A stretch of 64,000 nt of DNA. Origin: Megaustenia siamemsis. Lineage: Eukaryota > Mollusca > Gastropoda > Stylommatophora > Ariophantidae. The notes beneath the pieces are model-generated. The model was not told where the DNA came from. It searched no databases and worked only from the letters and a program-made list of their open reading frames with translations. Positions 44,267 through 54,469 of this stretch are shown piece after piece; within the stretch, counting starts at the first letter, position 1, and each line of letters opens with the position of its first letter. Where the stretch lies: contig JAVIAB010000041.1 in the NCBI GenBank assembly GCA_032433765.1, forward strand, positions 74,484,232-74,548,231, read 5' to 3'. A program made the position numbers and the translations under genes.

Positions 44267-44717
44267 GTACGTTGTGTGTGTTTGCTTAAATCTCTTGAAA
44301 TCTTTACTGCAGAAATACTGAATCCTTCTTAAGTTGTTCAGATAATAAATAATTATTTATTCGTGCTAAGAAAGCAGTAAAATAACAATGAAAGAAGTAT
44401 ATGCTTAACAAAATAGTAATGGGTCCTGAGAATCACAACTGAAGCCGGCATGTGTCTTGTCGCACCAGACGAGTTTATGTCATCAGATTGTACACCTACA
44501 GTAAATATACCATTGTGTGTGTTTTATGACACGGGAGACCGCTTTAGTTGAACCTGGGCAGCGACTCATAGCTGACTAAAGGCGTCAGCATCATGGAACC
44601 ACAAGTGATCACAATTCAAGACTACCTTCCAACTGCAGCCATGAAACAAATTAACTCATTAAAAAAGTAGACATTTGTTTTTTTTTTCTTTTTTTCCTTT
44701 TTGAGATATTATCCAAA

Positions 44718-44907
44718 CCTACTTGGTTATACCTGGCAAAATACAGTGGAAAACGATATCGCGGACGACAAGGAGAGAAGATACTAGATAGCTTGGTACC
44801 ACGTCATGGAAAACAGTCAACAACAGAATTGATACTATGCACTGTCGATAGAAGATTGTGGAAAGACATGATCGCCTACGCCAACCGGAATTGCACATGA
44901 TGATGAG
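44718..44907 (+). mobile_element. LINE group A 3' end
   Basis: Plus-strand coding resembling EKILDSLVPRHGKQSTTELI then LCTVDRRLWKDMIAYANR, followed by GATGATGAGG. It is the same terminus as 61931-62150 in the opposite orientation. Confidence 0.75.
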
Positions 44908-45024
44908 GATTATCCAAACGCTAATTTGCTGGGTGACAAGTTGCAGGTAGAAACGAACTATCCGCAGAATTCAGCCCAGTCTTGATAGGTTTAAACCGCA
45001 GCCAAGTTCAAATGAAAATGTGAG

Positions 45025-45300
45025 ATAAGGCAAAGGTCAAGTACGAGACTTGAACCGGCGGCTTAGCACGCGAGTTTCCATCCATATGTGCTCGGCCACC
45101 TATCCAGAAATGTTCGGATATTTCTGGATAGTGTCGCTTCAAGCATTGAAACTCACGATGCGACATTCCTCACCTTCCCAGGGTAATACCCTGGTACCCA
45201 TTTCTGCCAACGGCTGGGTCGACCGTGGGGGTATATTTTTTGTTCAACCACGAGTAAAACTCGCACTGCTCCCAGCGGGAATCGAACAAGGGTTGTCCGA
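45025..45300 (-). mobile_element. tRNA-derived SINE, family 3
   Basis: On the minus strand GGTGGCCGAGCACATATGG (A box, Leu/Ser-tRNA-like) and CCGGTTCAAGTCTCG (B box, around 45030-45045) lie at tRNA spacing. A second B-box-like GTTCGATTCCCGC lies at about 45278-45290, perhaps a second head. It is degenerate and not expected to make tRNA. Confidence 0.5.
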
Positions 45301-45391
45301 AAATGTGAGGGTTCACGTTAACGTCTAAATTGATGATCTAGTGAAAAATGTCCTCTACCCGAGCCAGTGGTTTCATCTTTTAAAATCTTTT

Positions 45392-47600
45392 AACCAAACG
45401 ATGTCATGTTTCATCAACTTTTTTGTACTCATAGTGTTGACAGACCAATTATGCATGTTTCATCAATTTTTTTTTGGTACTCATTGTGTTGGCAGACCAA
45501 TGATGTCATGTTTCATCAATTTTTTTGATACTCATTGTGTTGGCAGACCAATGATGGCATGTTTCATCAATTTTTTGTACTCATTGTGTTGGCAGACCAA
45601 TGATGTCATGTTTCATCAATTTTTTTGTACTCATTGTGTTGGCAGACCAATGATGTCATGTTTCAACAATTTTTTTGTACTCATTGTGTTGGCAGACCAA
45701 TGATGGCATGTTTCATCAATTTTTTTGATACTCATTGTGTTGGCAGATCAATTATGTCATGTTTCACCAATTTTTTTTTACTCATTGTGTTGGCAGACCA
45801 ATGATGTCATGTTTCATCCATTTTTTTTTACTCATTGTGTTGGCAGACCAATGATGTCATGTTTCATCAATTTTTTTTTACTCATTGTATTGGCAGACCA
45901 ATGATGTCATGTTTCATCACTTTTTTGTACTCATTTTGTTGACAGACCAATGAGGTCATGTTTCATCACTTTTTTGTACTCATTCTGTTGGCAGACCAAT
46001 GATGTCATATTTCATCAATTTGTTGTACTCATTGTGTTGGCAGACCAATGATGTCATGTTTCATCAATTTTTTTGTACTCATTGTGTTGGCAGACCAATG
46101 ATGTCATGTTTCATCAATTTTTTGTACTCATTGTGTTGTCAAACCAATGATGTCATGTTTCATCAATTTTTTGTACTCATTGTGTTGGCAGACCAAAGAT
46201 GTCATGTTTCATCAATTTTATTGTACTCATTTTGTTGACAGACCAATGATGTCATGTTTCATCAATTTTTTTGTACTCATTGTGTTGGCAGACCAATGAT
46301 GTCATGTTTCGTCAATTTGTTTGTACTCATTGTGTTGGCAGACCAATGATGTCATGTTTCATCAATTTTTTTGCACTCATTGTGTTGGCAGACAAATGAT
46401 GTCATGTTTCATCAATTTTTTTGTACTCATTGTGTTGGCAGACCAATGATGTCATGTTTCATCAATTTTTTTGTACTCGTTGTGTTGGCAGACCAATGAT
46501 GGCATGTTTCATCAATTTTTTTGTACTCATTGTGTTGGCAGACCAATGATGGCATGTTTCATCAATTTTTTTGTACTCATTGTGTTGGCAGACCAATGAT
46601 GGCATGTTTCATCAATTTTTTTGTACTCATTGTGTTGGCAGACCAATGATGTCATGTTTCATCAATTTTTTTGTACTCATTGTGTTGGCAGACCAATGAT
46701 GTCATGTTTCATCAATTTTTTTGTGCTCATTGTGTTGGCAGACCAATGATGGCATGTTTCATCAATTTTTTTGTACTCATTGTGTTGGCAGACCAATGAT
46801 GGCATGTTTCATCATTTTTTTTACTCATTGTGTTGGTAGACCAATGATGTCATGTTTCACCAATTTTTTTTACTCATTTTGTTGGCAGACCAATGATGTC
46901 ATGTTTCATCAATTTTTCTGTACTCTTTGTGTTGGCAGACCAATGATGTTATGTTTCATCAATTTTTCTGTACTCATTGTGTTGGCAGACCAATGATGTC
47001 ATGTTTCATCAATTTTTTGATACTCATTGTGTTGGCAGACCAATGATGGCATGTTTCATCAATTTTTTTGTACTCATTGTGTTGACAGACCAGTGATGTC
47101 ATGTTTCATCAATTGTTTTGTACTCATTGTGTTGGCAGACCAATGATGTTATGTTTCATCAATTTTTTTGTACTCATTGTTGTTTGCAGACCAACGATGT
47201 CATGTTTCGTCAATTTTTTTGAACTCATTGTGTTTGACACCAACGATGTCATGTTTCATCAATTTTTTTGTACTCATTGTGTTGGCAGACCAATGATGGC
47301 ATGTTTCATCTATTTTGTTGTACTCATTGTGTTGGCAGACCAATGATGTCATGTTTCATCAATTTTTTTGTACTCATTGTGTTGGCAGACCAATGATGTC
47401 ATGTTTCATCAATTTTTTGTACTCATTGTATTGGCAGACCAATGATATCATGTTTCATCACTTTTTTGTACTCATCTTGTTGACAGACCAATGATGTCAT
47501 GTTTCATCACTTTTTTGTACTCATTTTGTTGATAGACCAACGATGTCATGTTTCATCACTTTTTTGTACTCATTTCGTTGACACACCAATTATATAATGT
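45392..47600 (+). repeat. 50-bp minisatellite of splice-acceptor-like units, about 44 copies, in CUB intron 1
   Basis: The unit is TGATGTCATGTTTCATCAAT then TTTTTTGTACTCATTGTG and TTGGCAGACCAA, 48-51 bp long because the T tract varies. Relative to the gene's strand each unit has a T-rich tract followed by GGCAG, the make-up of a 3' splice site. The sub-variant ATGATGGCATG recurs in runs. The last, diverged unit (47583-47633) ends GGTGACAG directly before the open frame at 47634. Confidence 0.95.
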
Positions 47601-47944
47601 GTTATCATATTTTTATACTCATGTTGGTGACAGTTGGCTCCTTTGTCAGCTTTGAGACATTAACAGACAAATGTGAGAGCTGGAAAATTCAATGTACCCA
47701 CGTATTTCGGTCAGTCTATAAAAGACAGATATATTGTACAACCTCGAATTTCTGTTTTGCAATTGTATTAATTTTGGTACAGCATCCGCATGGTGTTGGA
47801 ACTGTTTTCAAGGCACAATTTGTATTTGAAGATTTTCGTGAATCTCACGCCTTTAGTACTTTTCCAGTTGCAAGCAACAATGCGCATGATGGATGTTCTA
47901 TGCCTTGCACACCCAAGACAGGTTTACTTCTGAAGAAAACTTGA
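47597..47944 (+). CDS. Uncertain frame: small cysteine-rich secreted protein or in-phase cassette exon
   Basis: The frame is 115 codons. Its start, MCYHIFILMLVTVGSFVSFE, looks like a signal peptide. The rest contains six cysteines (DKCES, IQCTH, IYCTT, NFCFA, DGCSM, MPCTP), which suits an extracellular domain, but no family is recognised. Read another way, the segment 47634-47921 lies between GGTGACAG and a weak donor GTTTAC and is exactly phase 1 on both sides (288 nt). It could therefore be inserted between CUB exons 1 and 2 without breaking the frame. Against this, the signal-like start is made from the last diverged unit of the 50-bp array, the donor is weak, and no poly-A signal was seen. 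Chance cannot be excluded. Confidence 0.25.
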   Translation: MCYHIFILMLVTVGSFVSFETLTDKCESWKIQCTHVFRSVYKRQIYCTTSNFCFAIVLILVQHPHGVGTVFKAQFVFEDFRESHAFSTFPVASNNAHDGCSMPCTPKTGLLLKKT

Positions 47945-48129
47945 AATTGTGCCAAGTTTATTACATTATTTCTATCTTCTGATCGCTCAAAAGATGGAGT
48001 TTCCATCACCAAGGTTGATATGGTCAGAATGTTAAAGTGACGGTTTCAAGTGAACCAATGAATCTTATTAGTGGCATCATTGACATCTTCTACCACTAAA
48101 CAACTTGTGGCAGGTTAATCCGACAAAGT

Positions 48130-48420
48130 CGTGAAATGTTCTCATTTGCTATCGCCACAATCACCACCACCACCACCATCTCCACCACCACCACCACCAT
48201 CATCAAGTATAATATTTCACCACAACTTTCGATCTCGACAGTTATTTATAATTTCTGATGTTGACCTTCTGGCAAGCTATTCTCTTATTCTGTCTGGTAT
48301 CTCTTTGCTTCCATCTATCGCTTCGTCCCTCATTTTTTCCAGTTGTCACAATATATCCCAACTGTTCATTTCTCATAACATGGCCAAACAAATGATGTTT
48401 AAACAAAGGTAAAAGAAGCC
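48130..48420 (-). mobile_element. LINE group A 3' end with CCA/CAT tail
   Basis: The minus strand has HLFGHVMRNEQLGYIVTTGK followed by degenerate sequence. The plus-strand CCACCACCACC run and CATCATCAAG at about 48155-48206 are its expanded 3' tail. Confidence 0.7.
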
Positions 48421-48558
48421 CGGTAAAGAAGAAAATGTGGTCAGTATTACGCCCGTGTCGCTTTACTTTCTCGTAAATAAGTCCGGTACCCATTTAAGGC
48501 TTGGTGAACCCGGACGTCGACGATCAAGATTGAAACCGACCTCTTGTCCTTTAACAGT
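48421..48558 (-). mobile_element. SINE family 1, body and part of head (left piece of a split copy)
   Basis: Minus-strand SINE from CGACACGGGCGTAATAC through GGGTACCGGACTTATTTAC and GGTTCACCAAGCC to the B-box side. It breaks off at CTCTTGTCCTTT (48541-48552). The missing A-box side is found at 49366-49406. Confidence 0.75.
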
Positions 48559-49365
48559 TTAAAAAAAAAAAAGAAGTGGTGTAGTAACAGTTTTACGTGG
48601 TAATTAACAAAACAAAAGTCGACGTTTTGCGAGACATGAATATATCGCTCTCATACACATAGGACACCTAATAACACAATTCTTACCCCCCCCCCCCACC
48701 CCCCCCCCCCCCCCTGTGCGCTACCGAACCTATATATGTATGAATATTTGTCTGCAAATATATTTGCACATTTGGACACCTTCGGATTTTCTTTTGTGTG
48801 TGTGTGTTTTTTTTTTTTTTTTTTTTGGGGGGGGGGGGGTGGGAATATATACAGATTCATGCTTGTAGGCATGTATAAATGCTTTTTAACACATCTGTTG
48901 ATTGTGCACACACACACTCATAGAGATGTACACAGTTTATATGTATCTTGTACCCACCTCCCAATATTGTGAGAACCTTTCATGTTTCTCACCTGACTGC
49001 CTGGTCAGTGGTCAGAGATCATGTCCGAGATATATAGTTGTTAATCCCGCCTACTTATTTTAGTTCATTCAGAAGCTGACCACGCTATGGACCGCAGTGA
49101 GATGACCCTTTTTTAAAAGTTAGTTTCTTGAGTATCTAGCATATTATCGCCATGCACTTAGATTTGTGAATGTATCCTTATATATATATTGTGTTGTTTG
49201 TTGTTCCAGCTCAACGTCAACTTTTGTTTTCTTAATTACCACGTAAAGCTGTTACCATACCACTTTTTTCTTCTTTTTTTTTAAAATTGTCAATATAATC
49301 AGCTTTACAGCAGCTTCGCATCTCTATACATCTTGGTACATCTTGATGCCTTTACTCGCTCTTGT
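48553..49365. mobile_element. Insertion inside the SINE, with inverted-repeat arms
   Basis: Arms of about 80 bp, 48553-48635 and 49208-49290, are reverse complements with few mismatches (core TTTACGTGGTAATTAA, AAAACAAAAGT). Between them lie a poly-C tract (about 48687-48714), a poly-T/poly-G tract (about 48809-48840) and AT-rich sequence, with no transposase. CTCTTGTCCTTT on the left and CTCTTGTCTTTG on the right of the split SINE may be a target duplication. About 75 bp lie between the right arm and that site, so the exact ends are uncertain. It may be a small non-autonomous foldback or MITE-like element. Confidence 0.55.
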
Positions 49366-49406
49366 CTTTGTAGTCCAGTTTAATAACCACTGAGCAATCA
49401 CGGCCC
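49366..49406 (-). mobile_element. SINE family 1, A-box end (right piece of the split copy)
   Basis: GTAGTCCAGTTTAATAACCA then CTGAGCAATCACGGCCCC is the reverse complement of the tRNA-like head (compare 90-127). It completes the SINE interrupted at 48552. Confidence 0.7.
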
Positions 49407-49700
49407 CAAAAAATGAACAAATGTTTTCTTCCTAATTTTGTAAATTAGTTCTATTTTTGCCTTGGCCTCTTTCAGAACGTTCTCATTACTATTCTTATTT
49501 GTCAATGGTATTCTCAACATTCTTCTGTAAAACAACAATTCTACAGCCTCCATTAATTTTCTAGTCTGTTGTCTTATTGTCCATGATTCACATCCATATC
49601 TTAAGACTGGCTCTACATAACATTTAAGGACTCTTTTTTTCTTGATTTCATTATTAAAAATGGATTGCAAAGTATATTACTAATTATTTTGGAAAGCTGC
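49407..49700 (-). mobile_element. LINE group A fragment
   Basis: The minus strand encodes VLKCYVEPVLRYGCESWTIR, YRRMLRIPLTNKNSN and a broken end. It covers the region between the RT palm and the MRRGKLEYL end. Confidence 0.75.
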
Positions 49701-49919
49701 TTTTGCCTGAGCCGTTCTGTATCTTACCACTGTTGTACATCTGAGGTTACCATTGTTCCAGTGTGTTTAAATTCATTTACATGTTTTTGACATTTTTAAT
49801 CTCAGTTTTCATACAGTTGTTGAAATATGTGCCACTTTTTACATTTGCTAACGCTTACATTTGCCAAGTAATACAAGCACTTTACTTTAGAAAATTCTAA
49901 ATTCAATTTCCAAGTTTTG

Positions 49920-50280
49920 GCGAATATTTCCGCACCTGACCGAAATGGGGGTTTCCTATGTGTCTTTAAAAATGAGTACCAGAAATAATATCCTAGAAAC
50001 TAGGGCGATCTGGCGTGGTACTGACCACACCACCCATACAGAGTGTCCCGTTGGCCATTACAAAATATGGGCACTAATATAATATTCCCCTATGACTTAT
50101 AGTTCAATTTTTTGCATACAGAATGCCCCGTTGGCCATTACAAAATATGGGCACTAATATAATATTCCCCTATGACTTATAGTTTAATTTTTTGCATACA
50201 GATTGCCCCGTTGGCCATTACAAAATATGGGCACTAATATAATATTCCTCTATGACTTATAGTTCAATTTGTTGCTTGTA
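49920..50280 (+). repeat. SINE family 1 body with an 80-bp segment in triplicate
   Basis: 49950-50040 resembles the SINE body (GAGTACCAG, GGCGTGGTACTGACCACACC). From 50042 an 80-bp segment, GTGTCCCGTTGGCCATTACA to TTTTTTGCATACAGA, occurs three times with single-base changes. It ends about 90 bases before CUB exon 2. Confidence 0.75.
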
Positions 50281-50369
50281 TGCTATGTACCATGTTTCAT
50301 CTTTTAAAACATGTCACTTTCAGTTGATTGTACCACATATAGGTGTTAACTTTTGTATCTCTTTTGCAG

Positions 50370-50451
50370 GTTGTTTTATTGATCCCGTCTTCCAAGCTAC
50401 TGAATCTTCTAGAAGCGCTAGTGACTTGACTGAACCCAATTATAGACCAAT
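50370..50451 (+). CDS. CUB-domain gene, exon 2: first CUB cysteine
   Basis: The acceptor CTCTTTTGCAG (AG 50368-50369) and donor GTAAGA (50452) are both strong. Using the single base carried from exon 1, the exon reads GCFIDPVFQATESSRS then ASDLTEPNYRP and leaves two bases (phase 2). C30 is the first of four CUB cysteines, and EPNYRP stands where CUB domains have their 'sPnYP' turn. The other two frames hit stops at once. The exon is 82 nt, too short for ordinary frame searches. It joins exon 3 by completing an ATA codon. Confidence 0.8.
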
Positions 50452-50569
50452 GTAAGAACACCACTTTATTAACATTACAATGTTGATTATAGAGAGTGAC
50501 TACAATAAACAATATAAGTAAAGTAAGTAGGTAAAGGTTACCTCCCTTGCCTTGCTAGGCGTATGGGTG

Positions 50570-50803
50570 ATATGGTATTAGTGACCATATTTTTCTATGA
50601 CCACGGCACATTTTTTGGGTGATGTGGTCGGTATCACGCCAGGCCGCATTTACTTCCCATAAAAATCTCTGGTACCAATTTTTAGAAGTTAGGTGAACCC
50701 TGGGGGTTTGTCTGTCCAAAAGAAAATCCGCCACTGCTGGGGATCTTACACGAACTCTTCAGGCCAGGAAGCGAGCACACTAACCACTCAATCACCGAGG
50801 CTC
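50570..50803 (-). mobile_element. SINE family 1, head and body, diverged
   Basis: Minus strand: GGAGCCTCGGTGATTGAGTG as a decayed A-box head, then GGTTCACCTAAC, GGTACCAGAGATTTTTATGG and GGTCATAGAAAAATATGGTC. It lies in CUB intron 2. Confidence 0.75.
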
Positions 50804-50944
50804 CATAACCCATAAACAATATACAGTAGTTTAAAATTATCTTTATTGCCACAATTAAACAATTATAAACTATGAACCTCTGCTCTGTAAACACAATAAA
50901 CAATCCAAGTTAAAACGTTTGTCTAGTCTCAGAAGTACTCATAA

Positions 50945-51312
50945 ATAAACAGGAGGCGAAGGCGCGCCTCCCAGCACCAGAGCTGGAAGTTGTCAGCGGT
51001 CCACAGCTGATGGCTTGCGCCAGGATCGGTGAACCATAACCATCCAGACCCTGCTCCAACTCTCCGTGGTGCCTCTAGAAACAGACTAACCTGTCTAGTC
51101 TGGCCAAGCGAGTAGGGATCGAAGAGGGAAGACAACCCGGTACTCAAAAATGTCATGCTGAAGTCGGATGTGTTGGGCTGAAAGGCGCAAATATCACAGT
51201 TATGCTGTAAACCACAACACAACGTAGACACGCCAACTTAACGTTCTTTTAAGGGCGGATGATGATAAGGTACACTCCTTAAGTCATCGGGCGAACGCAA
51301 GCAAGCAATAAA
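50945..51312. repeat. Interspersed repeat X, copy 2
   Basis: GCGCGCCTCCCAGCACCAGA to GGGCGAACGCAAGCAAGCAA matches 39231-39590 in the same orientation along its full length. Confidence 0.85.
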
Positions 51313-51429
51313 TAAACACAGGTTAACAAAGTATATTGCATCTAATTTCATATACTTTTTACATAGGTCAAATTGTCGCTCATTTAAACATTTTTGAATA
51401 ACTGTAGTATTTTAAAACATGTCAGTCAA

Positions 51430-51880
51430 TAATCATCAACATCAAGTACCGGGCCTGCTGGCGTAGGTGATCTTGTCTCTCCACAACTTTCGATCACGGC
51501 AGGTATTTAACATTTCTGTTGTTGACCTTCTGCCAAGCCATTCTCTTAAGCTGTCTGGTATCGTTTCTCTTTGCTTCCCTCTGTCTCTTCGTCCCTCAAT
51601 TTTCCCAGTTGCTACAATATATTCCAGCTGTTCTCTTCTCATTACATGGCCAATGAATGATCATTGTTTCTTCCTAATATTGGAAATTAGCTCTCTTTTT
51701 GCTTTGACCTCTTTTAGAACGATTTCATTACTCTTCTTGGCTGTCCATGGTATTCTCAATATTCTTCTGTAAAACCACATTTCTACAGACTCCAGAGATT
51801 TTCTTGTCTGTTGTTCTATTATCCACGATTCACATCCATATGTTAAGACTGGCTCTACATAACATTTAAGAACTCCTTAT
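51430..51880 (-). mobile_element. LINE group A 3' end
   Basis: The minus strand encodes MRREQLEYIVATGKIEGRRD, RGKQRETIPDSLREW and CRDRKLWRDKITYASRPGT, ending in a TTGATGTTGATGATT tail. It is the same subtype as 60365-60860. Confidence 0.8.
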
Positions 51881-51939
51881 CTGTCGATACTTAAAAAATA
51901 AATGAATTTCATTGCCTCAATTATTATAACTATAATTCT

Positions 51940-52265
51940 TCTTCTTCTACCGTTTTAGCTCCCAGTGGAGCATAGGTCTTCAGCAAACACTTTCCAAGTC
52001 GTTCTGTTTTTTGCCATTCTTTTAAGATCATTCCATGTCTTCCCCATCATCTTCATCTCTGCTTCTATCTGTCTTCTCCAAGAATTCCTTGGTCTTCCTC
52101 TTTGTCTTTTCCCCTGGGGATTCCAAAAAAGGGCCTGTTGTGTAATACTCTCAGTTGGCTTCTGTAGTGCGTGTCCTATCCAGCGCCATCATCGTCGCTG
52201 TATCTCTTTATCCACTGGTGTTTGACTGGTACATTTCCATAATTCTATGTTAGTGATTTTAATAA
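51940..52265 (-). mobile_element. LINE group B 3' end
   Basis: The minus strand reads GKRQRGRPRNSWRRQIEAEM, KMMGKTWNDLKRMAKNRTTW and KVFAEDLCSTGS, then a stop and a GTAGAAGAAGAAG tail. It is the cleanest copy of this terminus and the reference for the 54-bp array unit. Confidence 0.85.
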
Positions 52266-52400
52266 TAATATAATTTTTATAATAACTATAATTAATATAT
52301 ATGTAATAAATAATATATAGTATATTATAATATATCATATTACAATACATACAGCAACAACATATATCATATAATTATGTTTTTATTTATTAATTTTCAG

Positions 52401-52525
52401 ATGGAAGCATTGTCAGTTGTACATTTCCACGTCCGTACCCTCAAGTATAATTGTCCTGACATTTTCGCGTTTCGACTATGACGACACGCCAAATTGCACC
52501 TATGACTATATGGCTATATATGATG
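52401..52525 (+). CDS. CUB-domain gene, exon 3: core of the CUB domain
   Basis: Preceded by TTTATTAATTTTCAG (AG 52399-52400) and followed by donor GTATTT (52526). With two bases from exon 2 it encodes IWKHCQLYISTSVPSSIIVL, TFSRFDYDDTPNCTYD and YMAIYD, leaving one base (phase 1). This is the diagnostic CUB pattern: C-x-x-x-I, hydrophobic I-x-V-x-F-x-x-FD, then C-x-YDY-x-x-IYDG. C60 would pair with C30, and C88 is the third cysteine. N87-C88-T89 is a possible N-glycosylation site. FD and YD acidic residues lie where Ca-binding CUB domains hold calcium, so ligand binding by calcium is possible. The donor is the weakest splice signal of the gene. Confidence 0.85.
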
Positions 52526-52819
52526 GTATTTTAGATTTGATTTATTTATTTTATCTTTGCAAAGAACATTGTGTAACTCACAGTCAAACTCGATAGCAAT
52601 GTTTAATGTTTGTCAGCAAATTGTGGAAAACACAACATGCAGAATAATAATAACAACAGGTACAATAATCATGATAATAATATTAATAATAATAATTATT
52701 AATATATTATTATTATTATTATACTTTAGCCGGAGAATAAAGACCGCATGTCCTGAGCAGTCGGCAAGTTGTGTTCAGGTTCGAGTTTATTTCACCCCTG
52801 ACTTTCGACCCTAATTAGA

Positions 52820-53040
52820 TTCGAACCATTCAAAATAGGTACAACCAGCCTATGCCACTGTACACTGGACAATATGACTACAAAACATGTTCTACAGGAT
52901 TGCCCCTAGTACACAGACCTGAGAAGAGCAATGTGGTCCACGCCCACCTCACTGGAAGAGAAACTATATGGGGCAATCGAATCGCTTAAACAGTCAGCTG
53001 ACTTCATGAGAGAGTCTGGAATCCTACTCTGATTGAGTCT
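52820..53040 (+). mobile_element. LINE group G 3' end
   Basis: The plus strand encodes DNMTTKHVLQDCP, then RRAMWSTPTSLEEKLYGAIE and SLKQSADFMRESGILL. This is the H-x-L-x-x-CP zinc-knuckle-like end that follows RNase H in such LINEs. A GA microsatellite follows at 53048-53082. Confidence 0.65.
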
Positions 53041-53045
53041 TGATC

Positions 53046-53083
<38 letters not shown>

Positions 53084-53179
53084 GGAGGGATTTAGCTCTC
53101 TTAGTTTGAACCACGACGAGATATCTACTCGGCCAACCGTTTTGTGGTTAATGTCATCATCTTCAGATGTCATCATCTT

Positions 53180-53640
53180 CAGATGTCATGTCGATTGGCG
53201 TAGGCGATCATCTTTCTTCACCTCACTCGGTCCTTCATGCATGTCATAACTTCAATCGGTGATCTTTTATTATGCCATTTTGATGAGCTTTTGAACATTT
53301 TTCTCTAGGTTTTCCGCTACTCTTCTTTCCATTATTCTGTCTGTTGTTAGGGTATTCACGTAGCTTTCTTTTCAAGAGCTCAATAAGTGTAGATTGTCTT
53401 TTTTCTTATGATTTTAAATGATACTTCTGGTTTCTCCAGATCGTTTTAAACATTCTTCATTTATAATTTTTGGCTGCCCATCGAATTCTTAAAATACATT
53501 TTATAAACCACATCGCAGCTGTCTGTAGTGCTTTTTGTGTTGCCTTGCTTATCCTCTACGACTCACTTCCGCATAGTAGAAAATGTCCTATGTAGCACTT
53601 TAAGACACTTTTTGTAACATTTATTGACAATATTTTGTTA
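53180..53640 (-). mobile_element. Degenerate LINE 3' relic
   Basis: A plus-strand ATGTCATCATCTTCAGATGTCATC duplication, then ATTGGCGTAGGCGATCAT, resembles the group A terminus. The rest of the minus strand is heavily broken RT-end sequence. Confidence 0.5.
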
Positions 53641-53649
53641 CGTGGGACT

Positions 53650-54250
53650 TTTTTTGCGTGCAATATTGGTATACGTCAGAACGCATAATATCACAAAAAA
53701 TCCATTCAAAAACTGGACCAATCAACATCATTAGCGTCTAAGCGCCAGCAATGGCAACATCAACAAAAGTTAAAGATAAACGTTACGAGATGCTCCAAGT
53801 TACCTTGGATTCAATCCCATAAAGTAGAACAACTTTACGTACTGGACAACCTAAATGCACGCATTGGATCTGACCATCTTGCATGGCCATCATGCCTACG
53901 TTATCACGGTGTTGACAAAAGCAATTTTAATGGTCAACCTTCTAGAATTGTGTTTCCATAACAACCTGTGTGCTACCAACACCTTCCTTCTTCAACGTTA
54001 AGTACAGACAAAAAGCAACATGGCTCGACCCAAAGTCTGGGCATTGGCATCAGCTGGACTTAGTTCGCAGATAACACTTCAATAATGTTAGAATAACCAG
54101 AGCGCACCATAGCTCAGACTGTGACACAGACCAATCACTTGTTATCAGTAAAGAGAAAGCAATTACCAAAATGATATAATAAGCCAGAGGTCCATCTAAC
54201 CCTAAGATTAATATCGCTGCTACAAAATTACCGGACGACTAAGTTATATT
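53650..54250 (+). mobile_element. LINE endonuclease domain relic
   Basis: The plus strand encodes LDNLNARIGSDHLAWPSCLR then YHGVDKSNFNGQ, LELCFHNNLCATNTF and, after frame breaks, LASAGLSSQITLQ and HRPITC. This order corresponds to the GDFNAR, NG-x-LLE-x-C, N-T-F and SDH blocks of apurinic-type LINE endonucleases. It is the only endonuclease domain visible in the window. Confidence 0.7.
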
Positions 54251-54469
54251 CAAGATTGTCTTCCAGCAAACTATTATCTGAGGTCTGTTATTTCGCTCAG
54301 GGGGTCCGTGAAGGCTTGGAGAATAGTATGGCCTTTGGCTGCTAAATGGAAATAGAGAATGAATGAATGAAAGCACACGCAAAAATGAATCGTGAAAAGA
54401 AGTACAGTTTTCCGTTTTATAAAACTATATTTGTCTAAATTACAGCCTCCATAACATCACTCCCAGCAC

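Larger units (their letters stand above)
44267..50369 (+). other. CUB gene intron 1 (6103 bp)
   Basis: GTACGT at the start and TTTTGTATCTCTTTTGCAG at the end are strong splice signals. The intron holds a LINE group A end, a SINE, the 50-bp array, an unassigned frame at 47.6 kb, an inverted-repeat insertion in a SINE, and an 80-bp triplicate. 44267-44717 and 47945-48129 show nothing recognisable. Confidence 0.7.

Noticed and set aside
45341..47346. Frames with HCVGRPMMSCFINFF repeats
   Set aside because: They belong to the 50-bp array and change frame whenever the T tract changes length.
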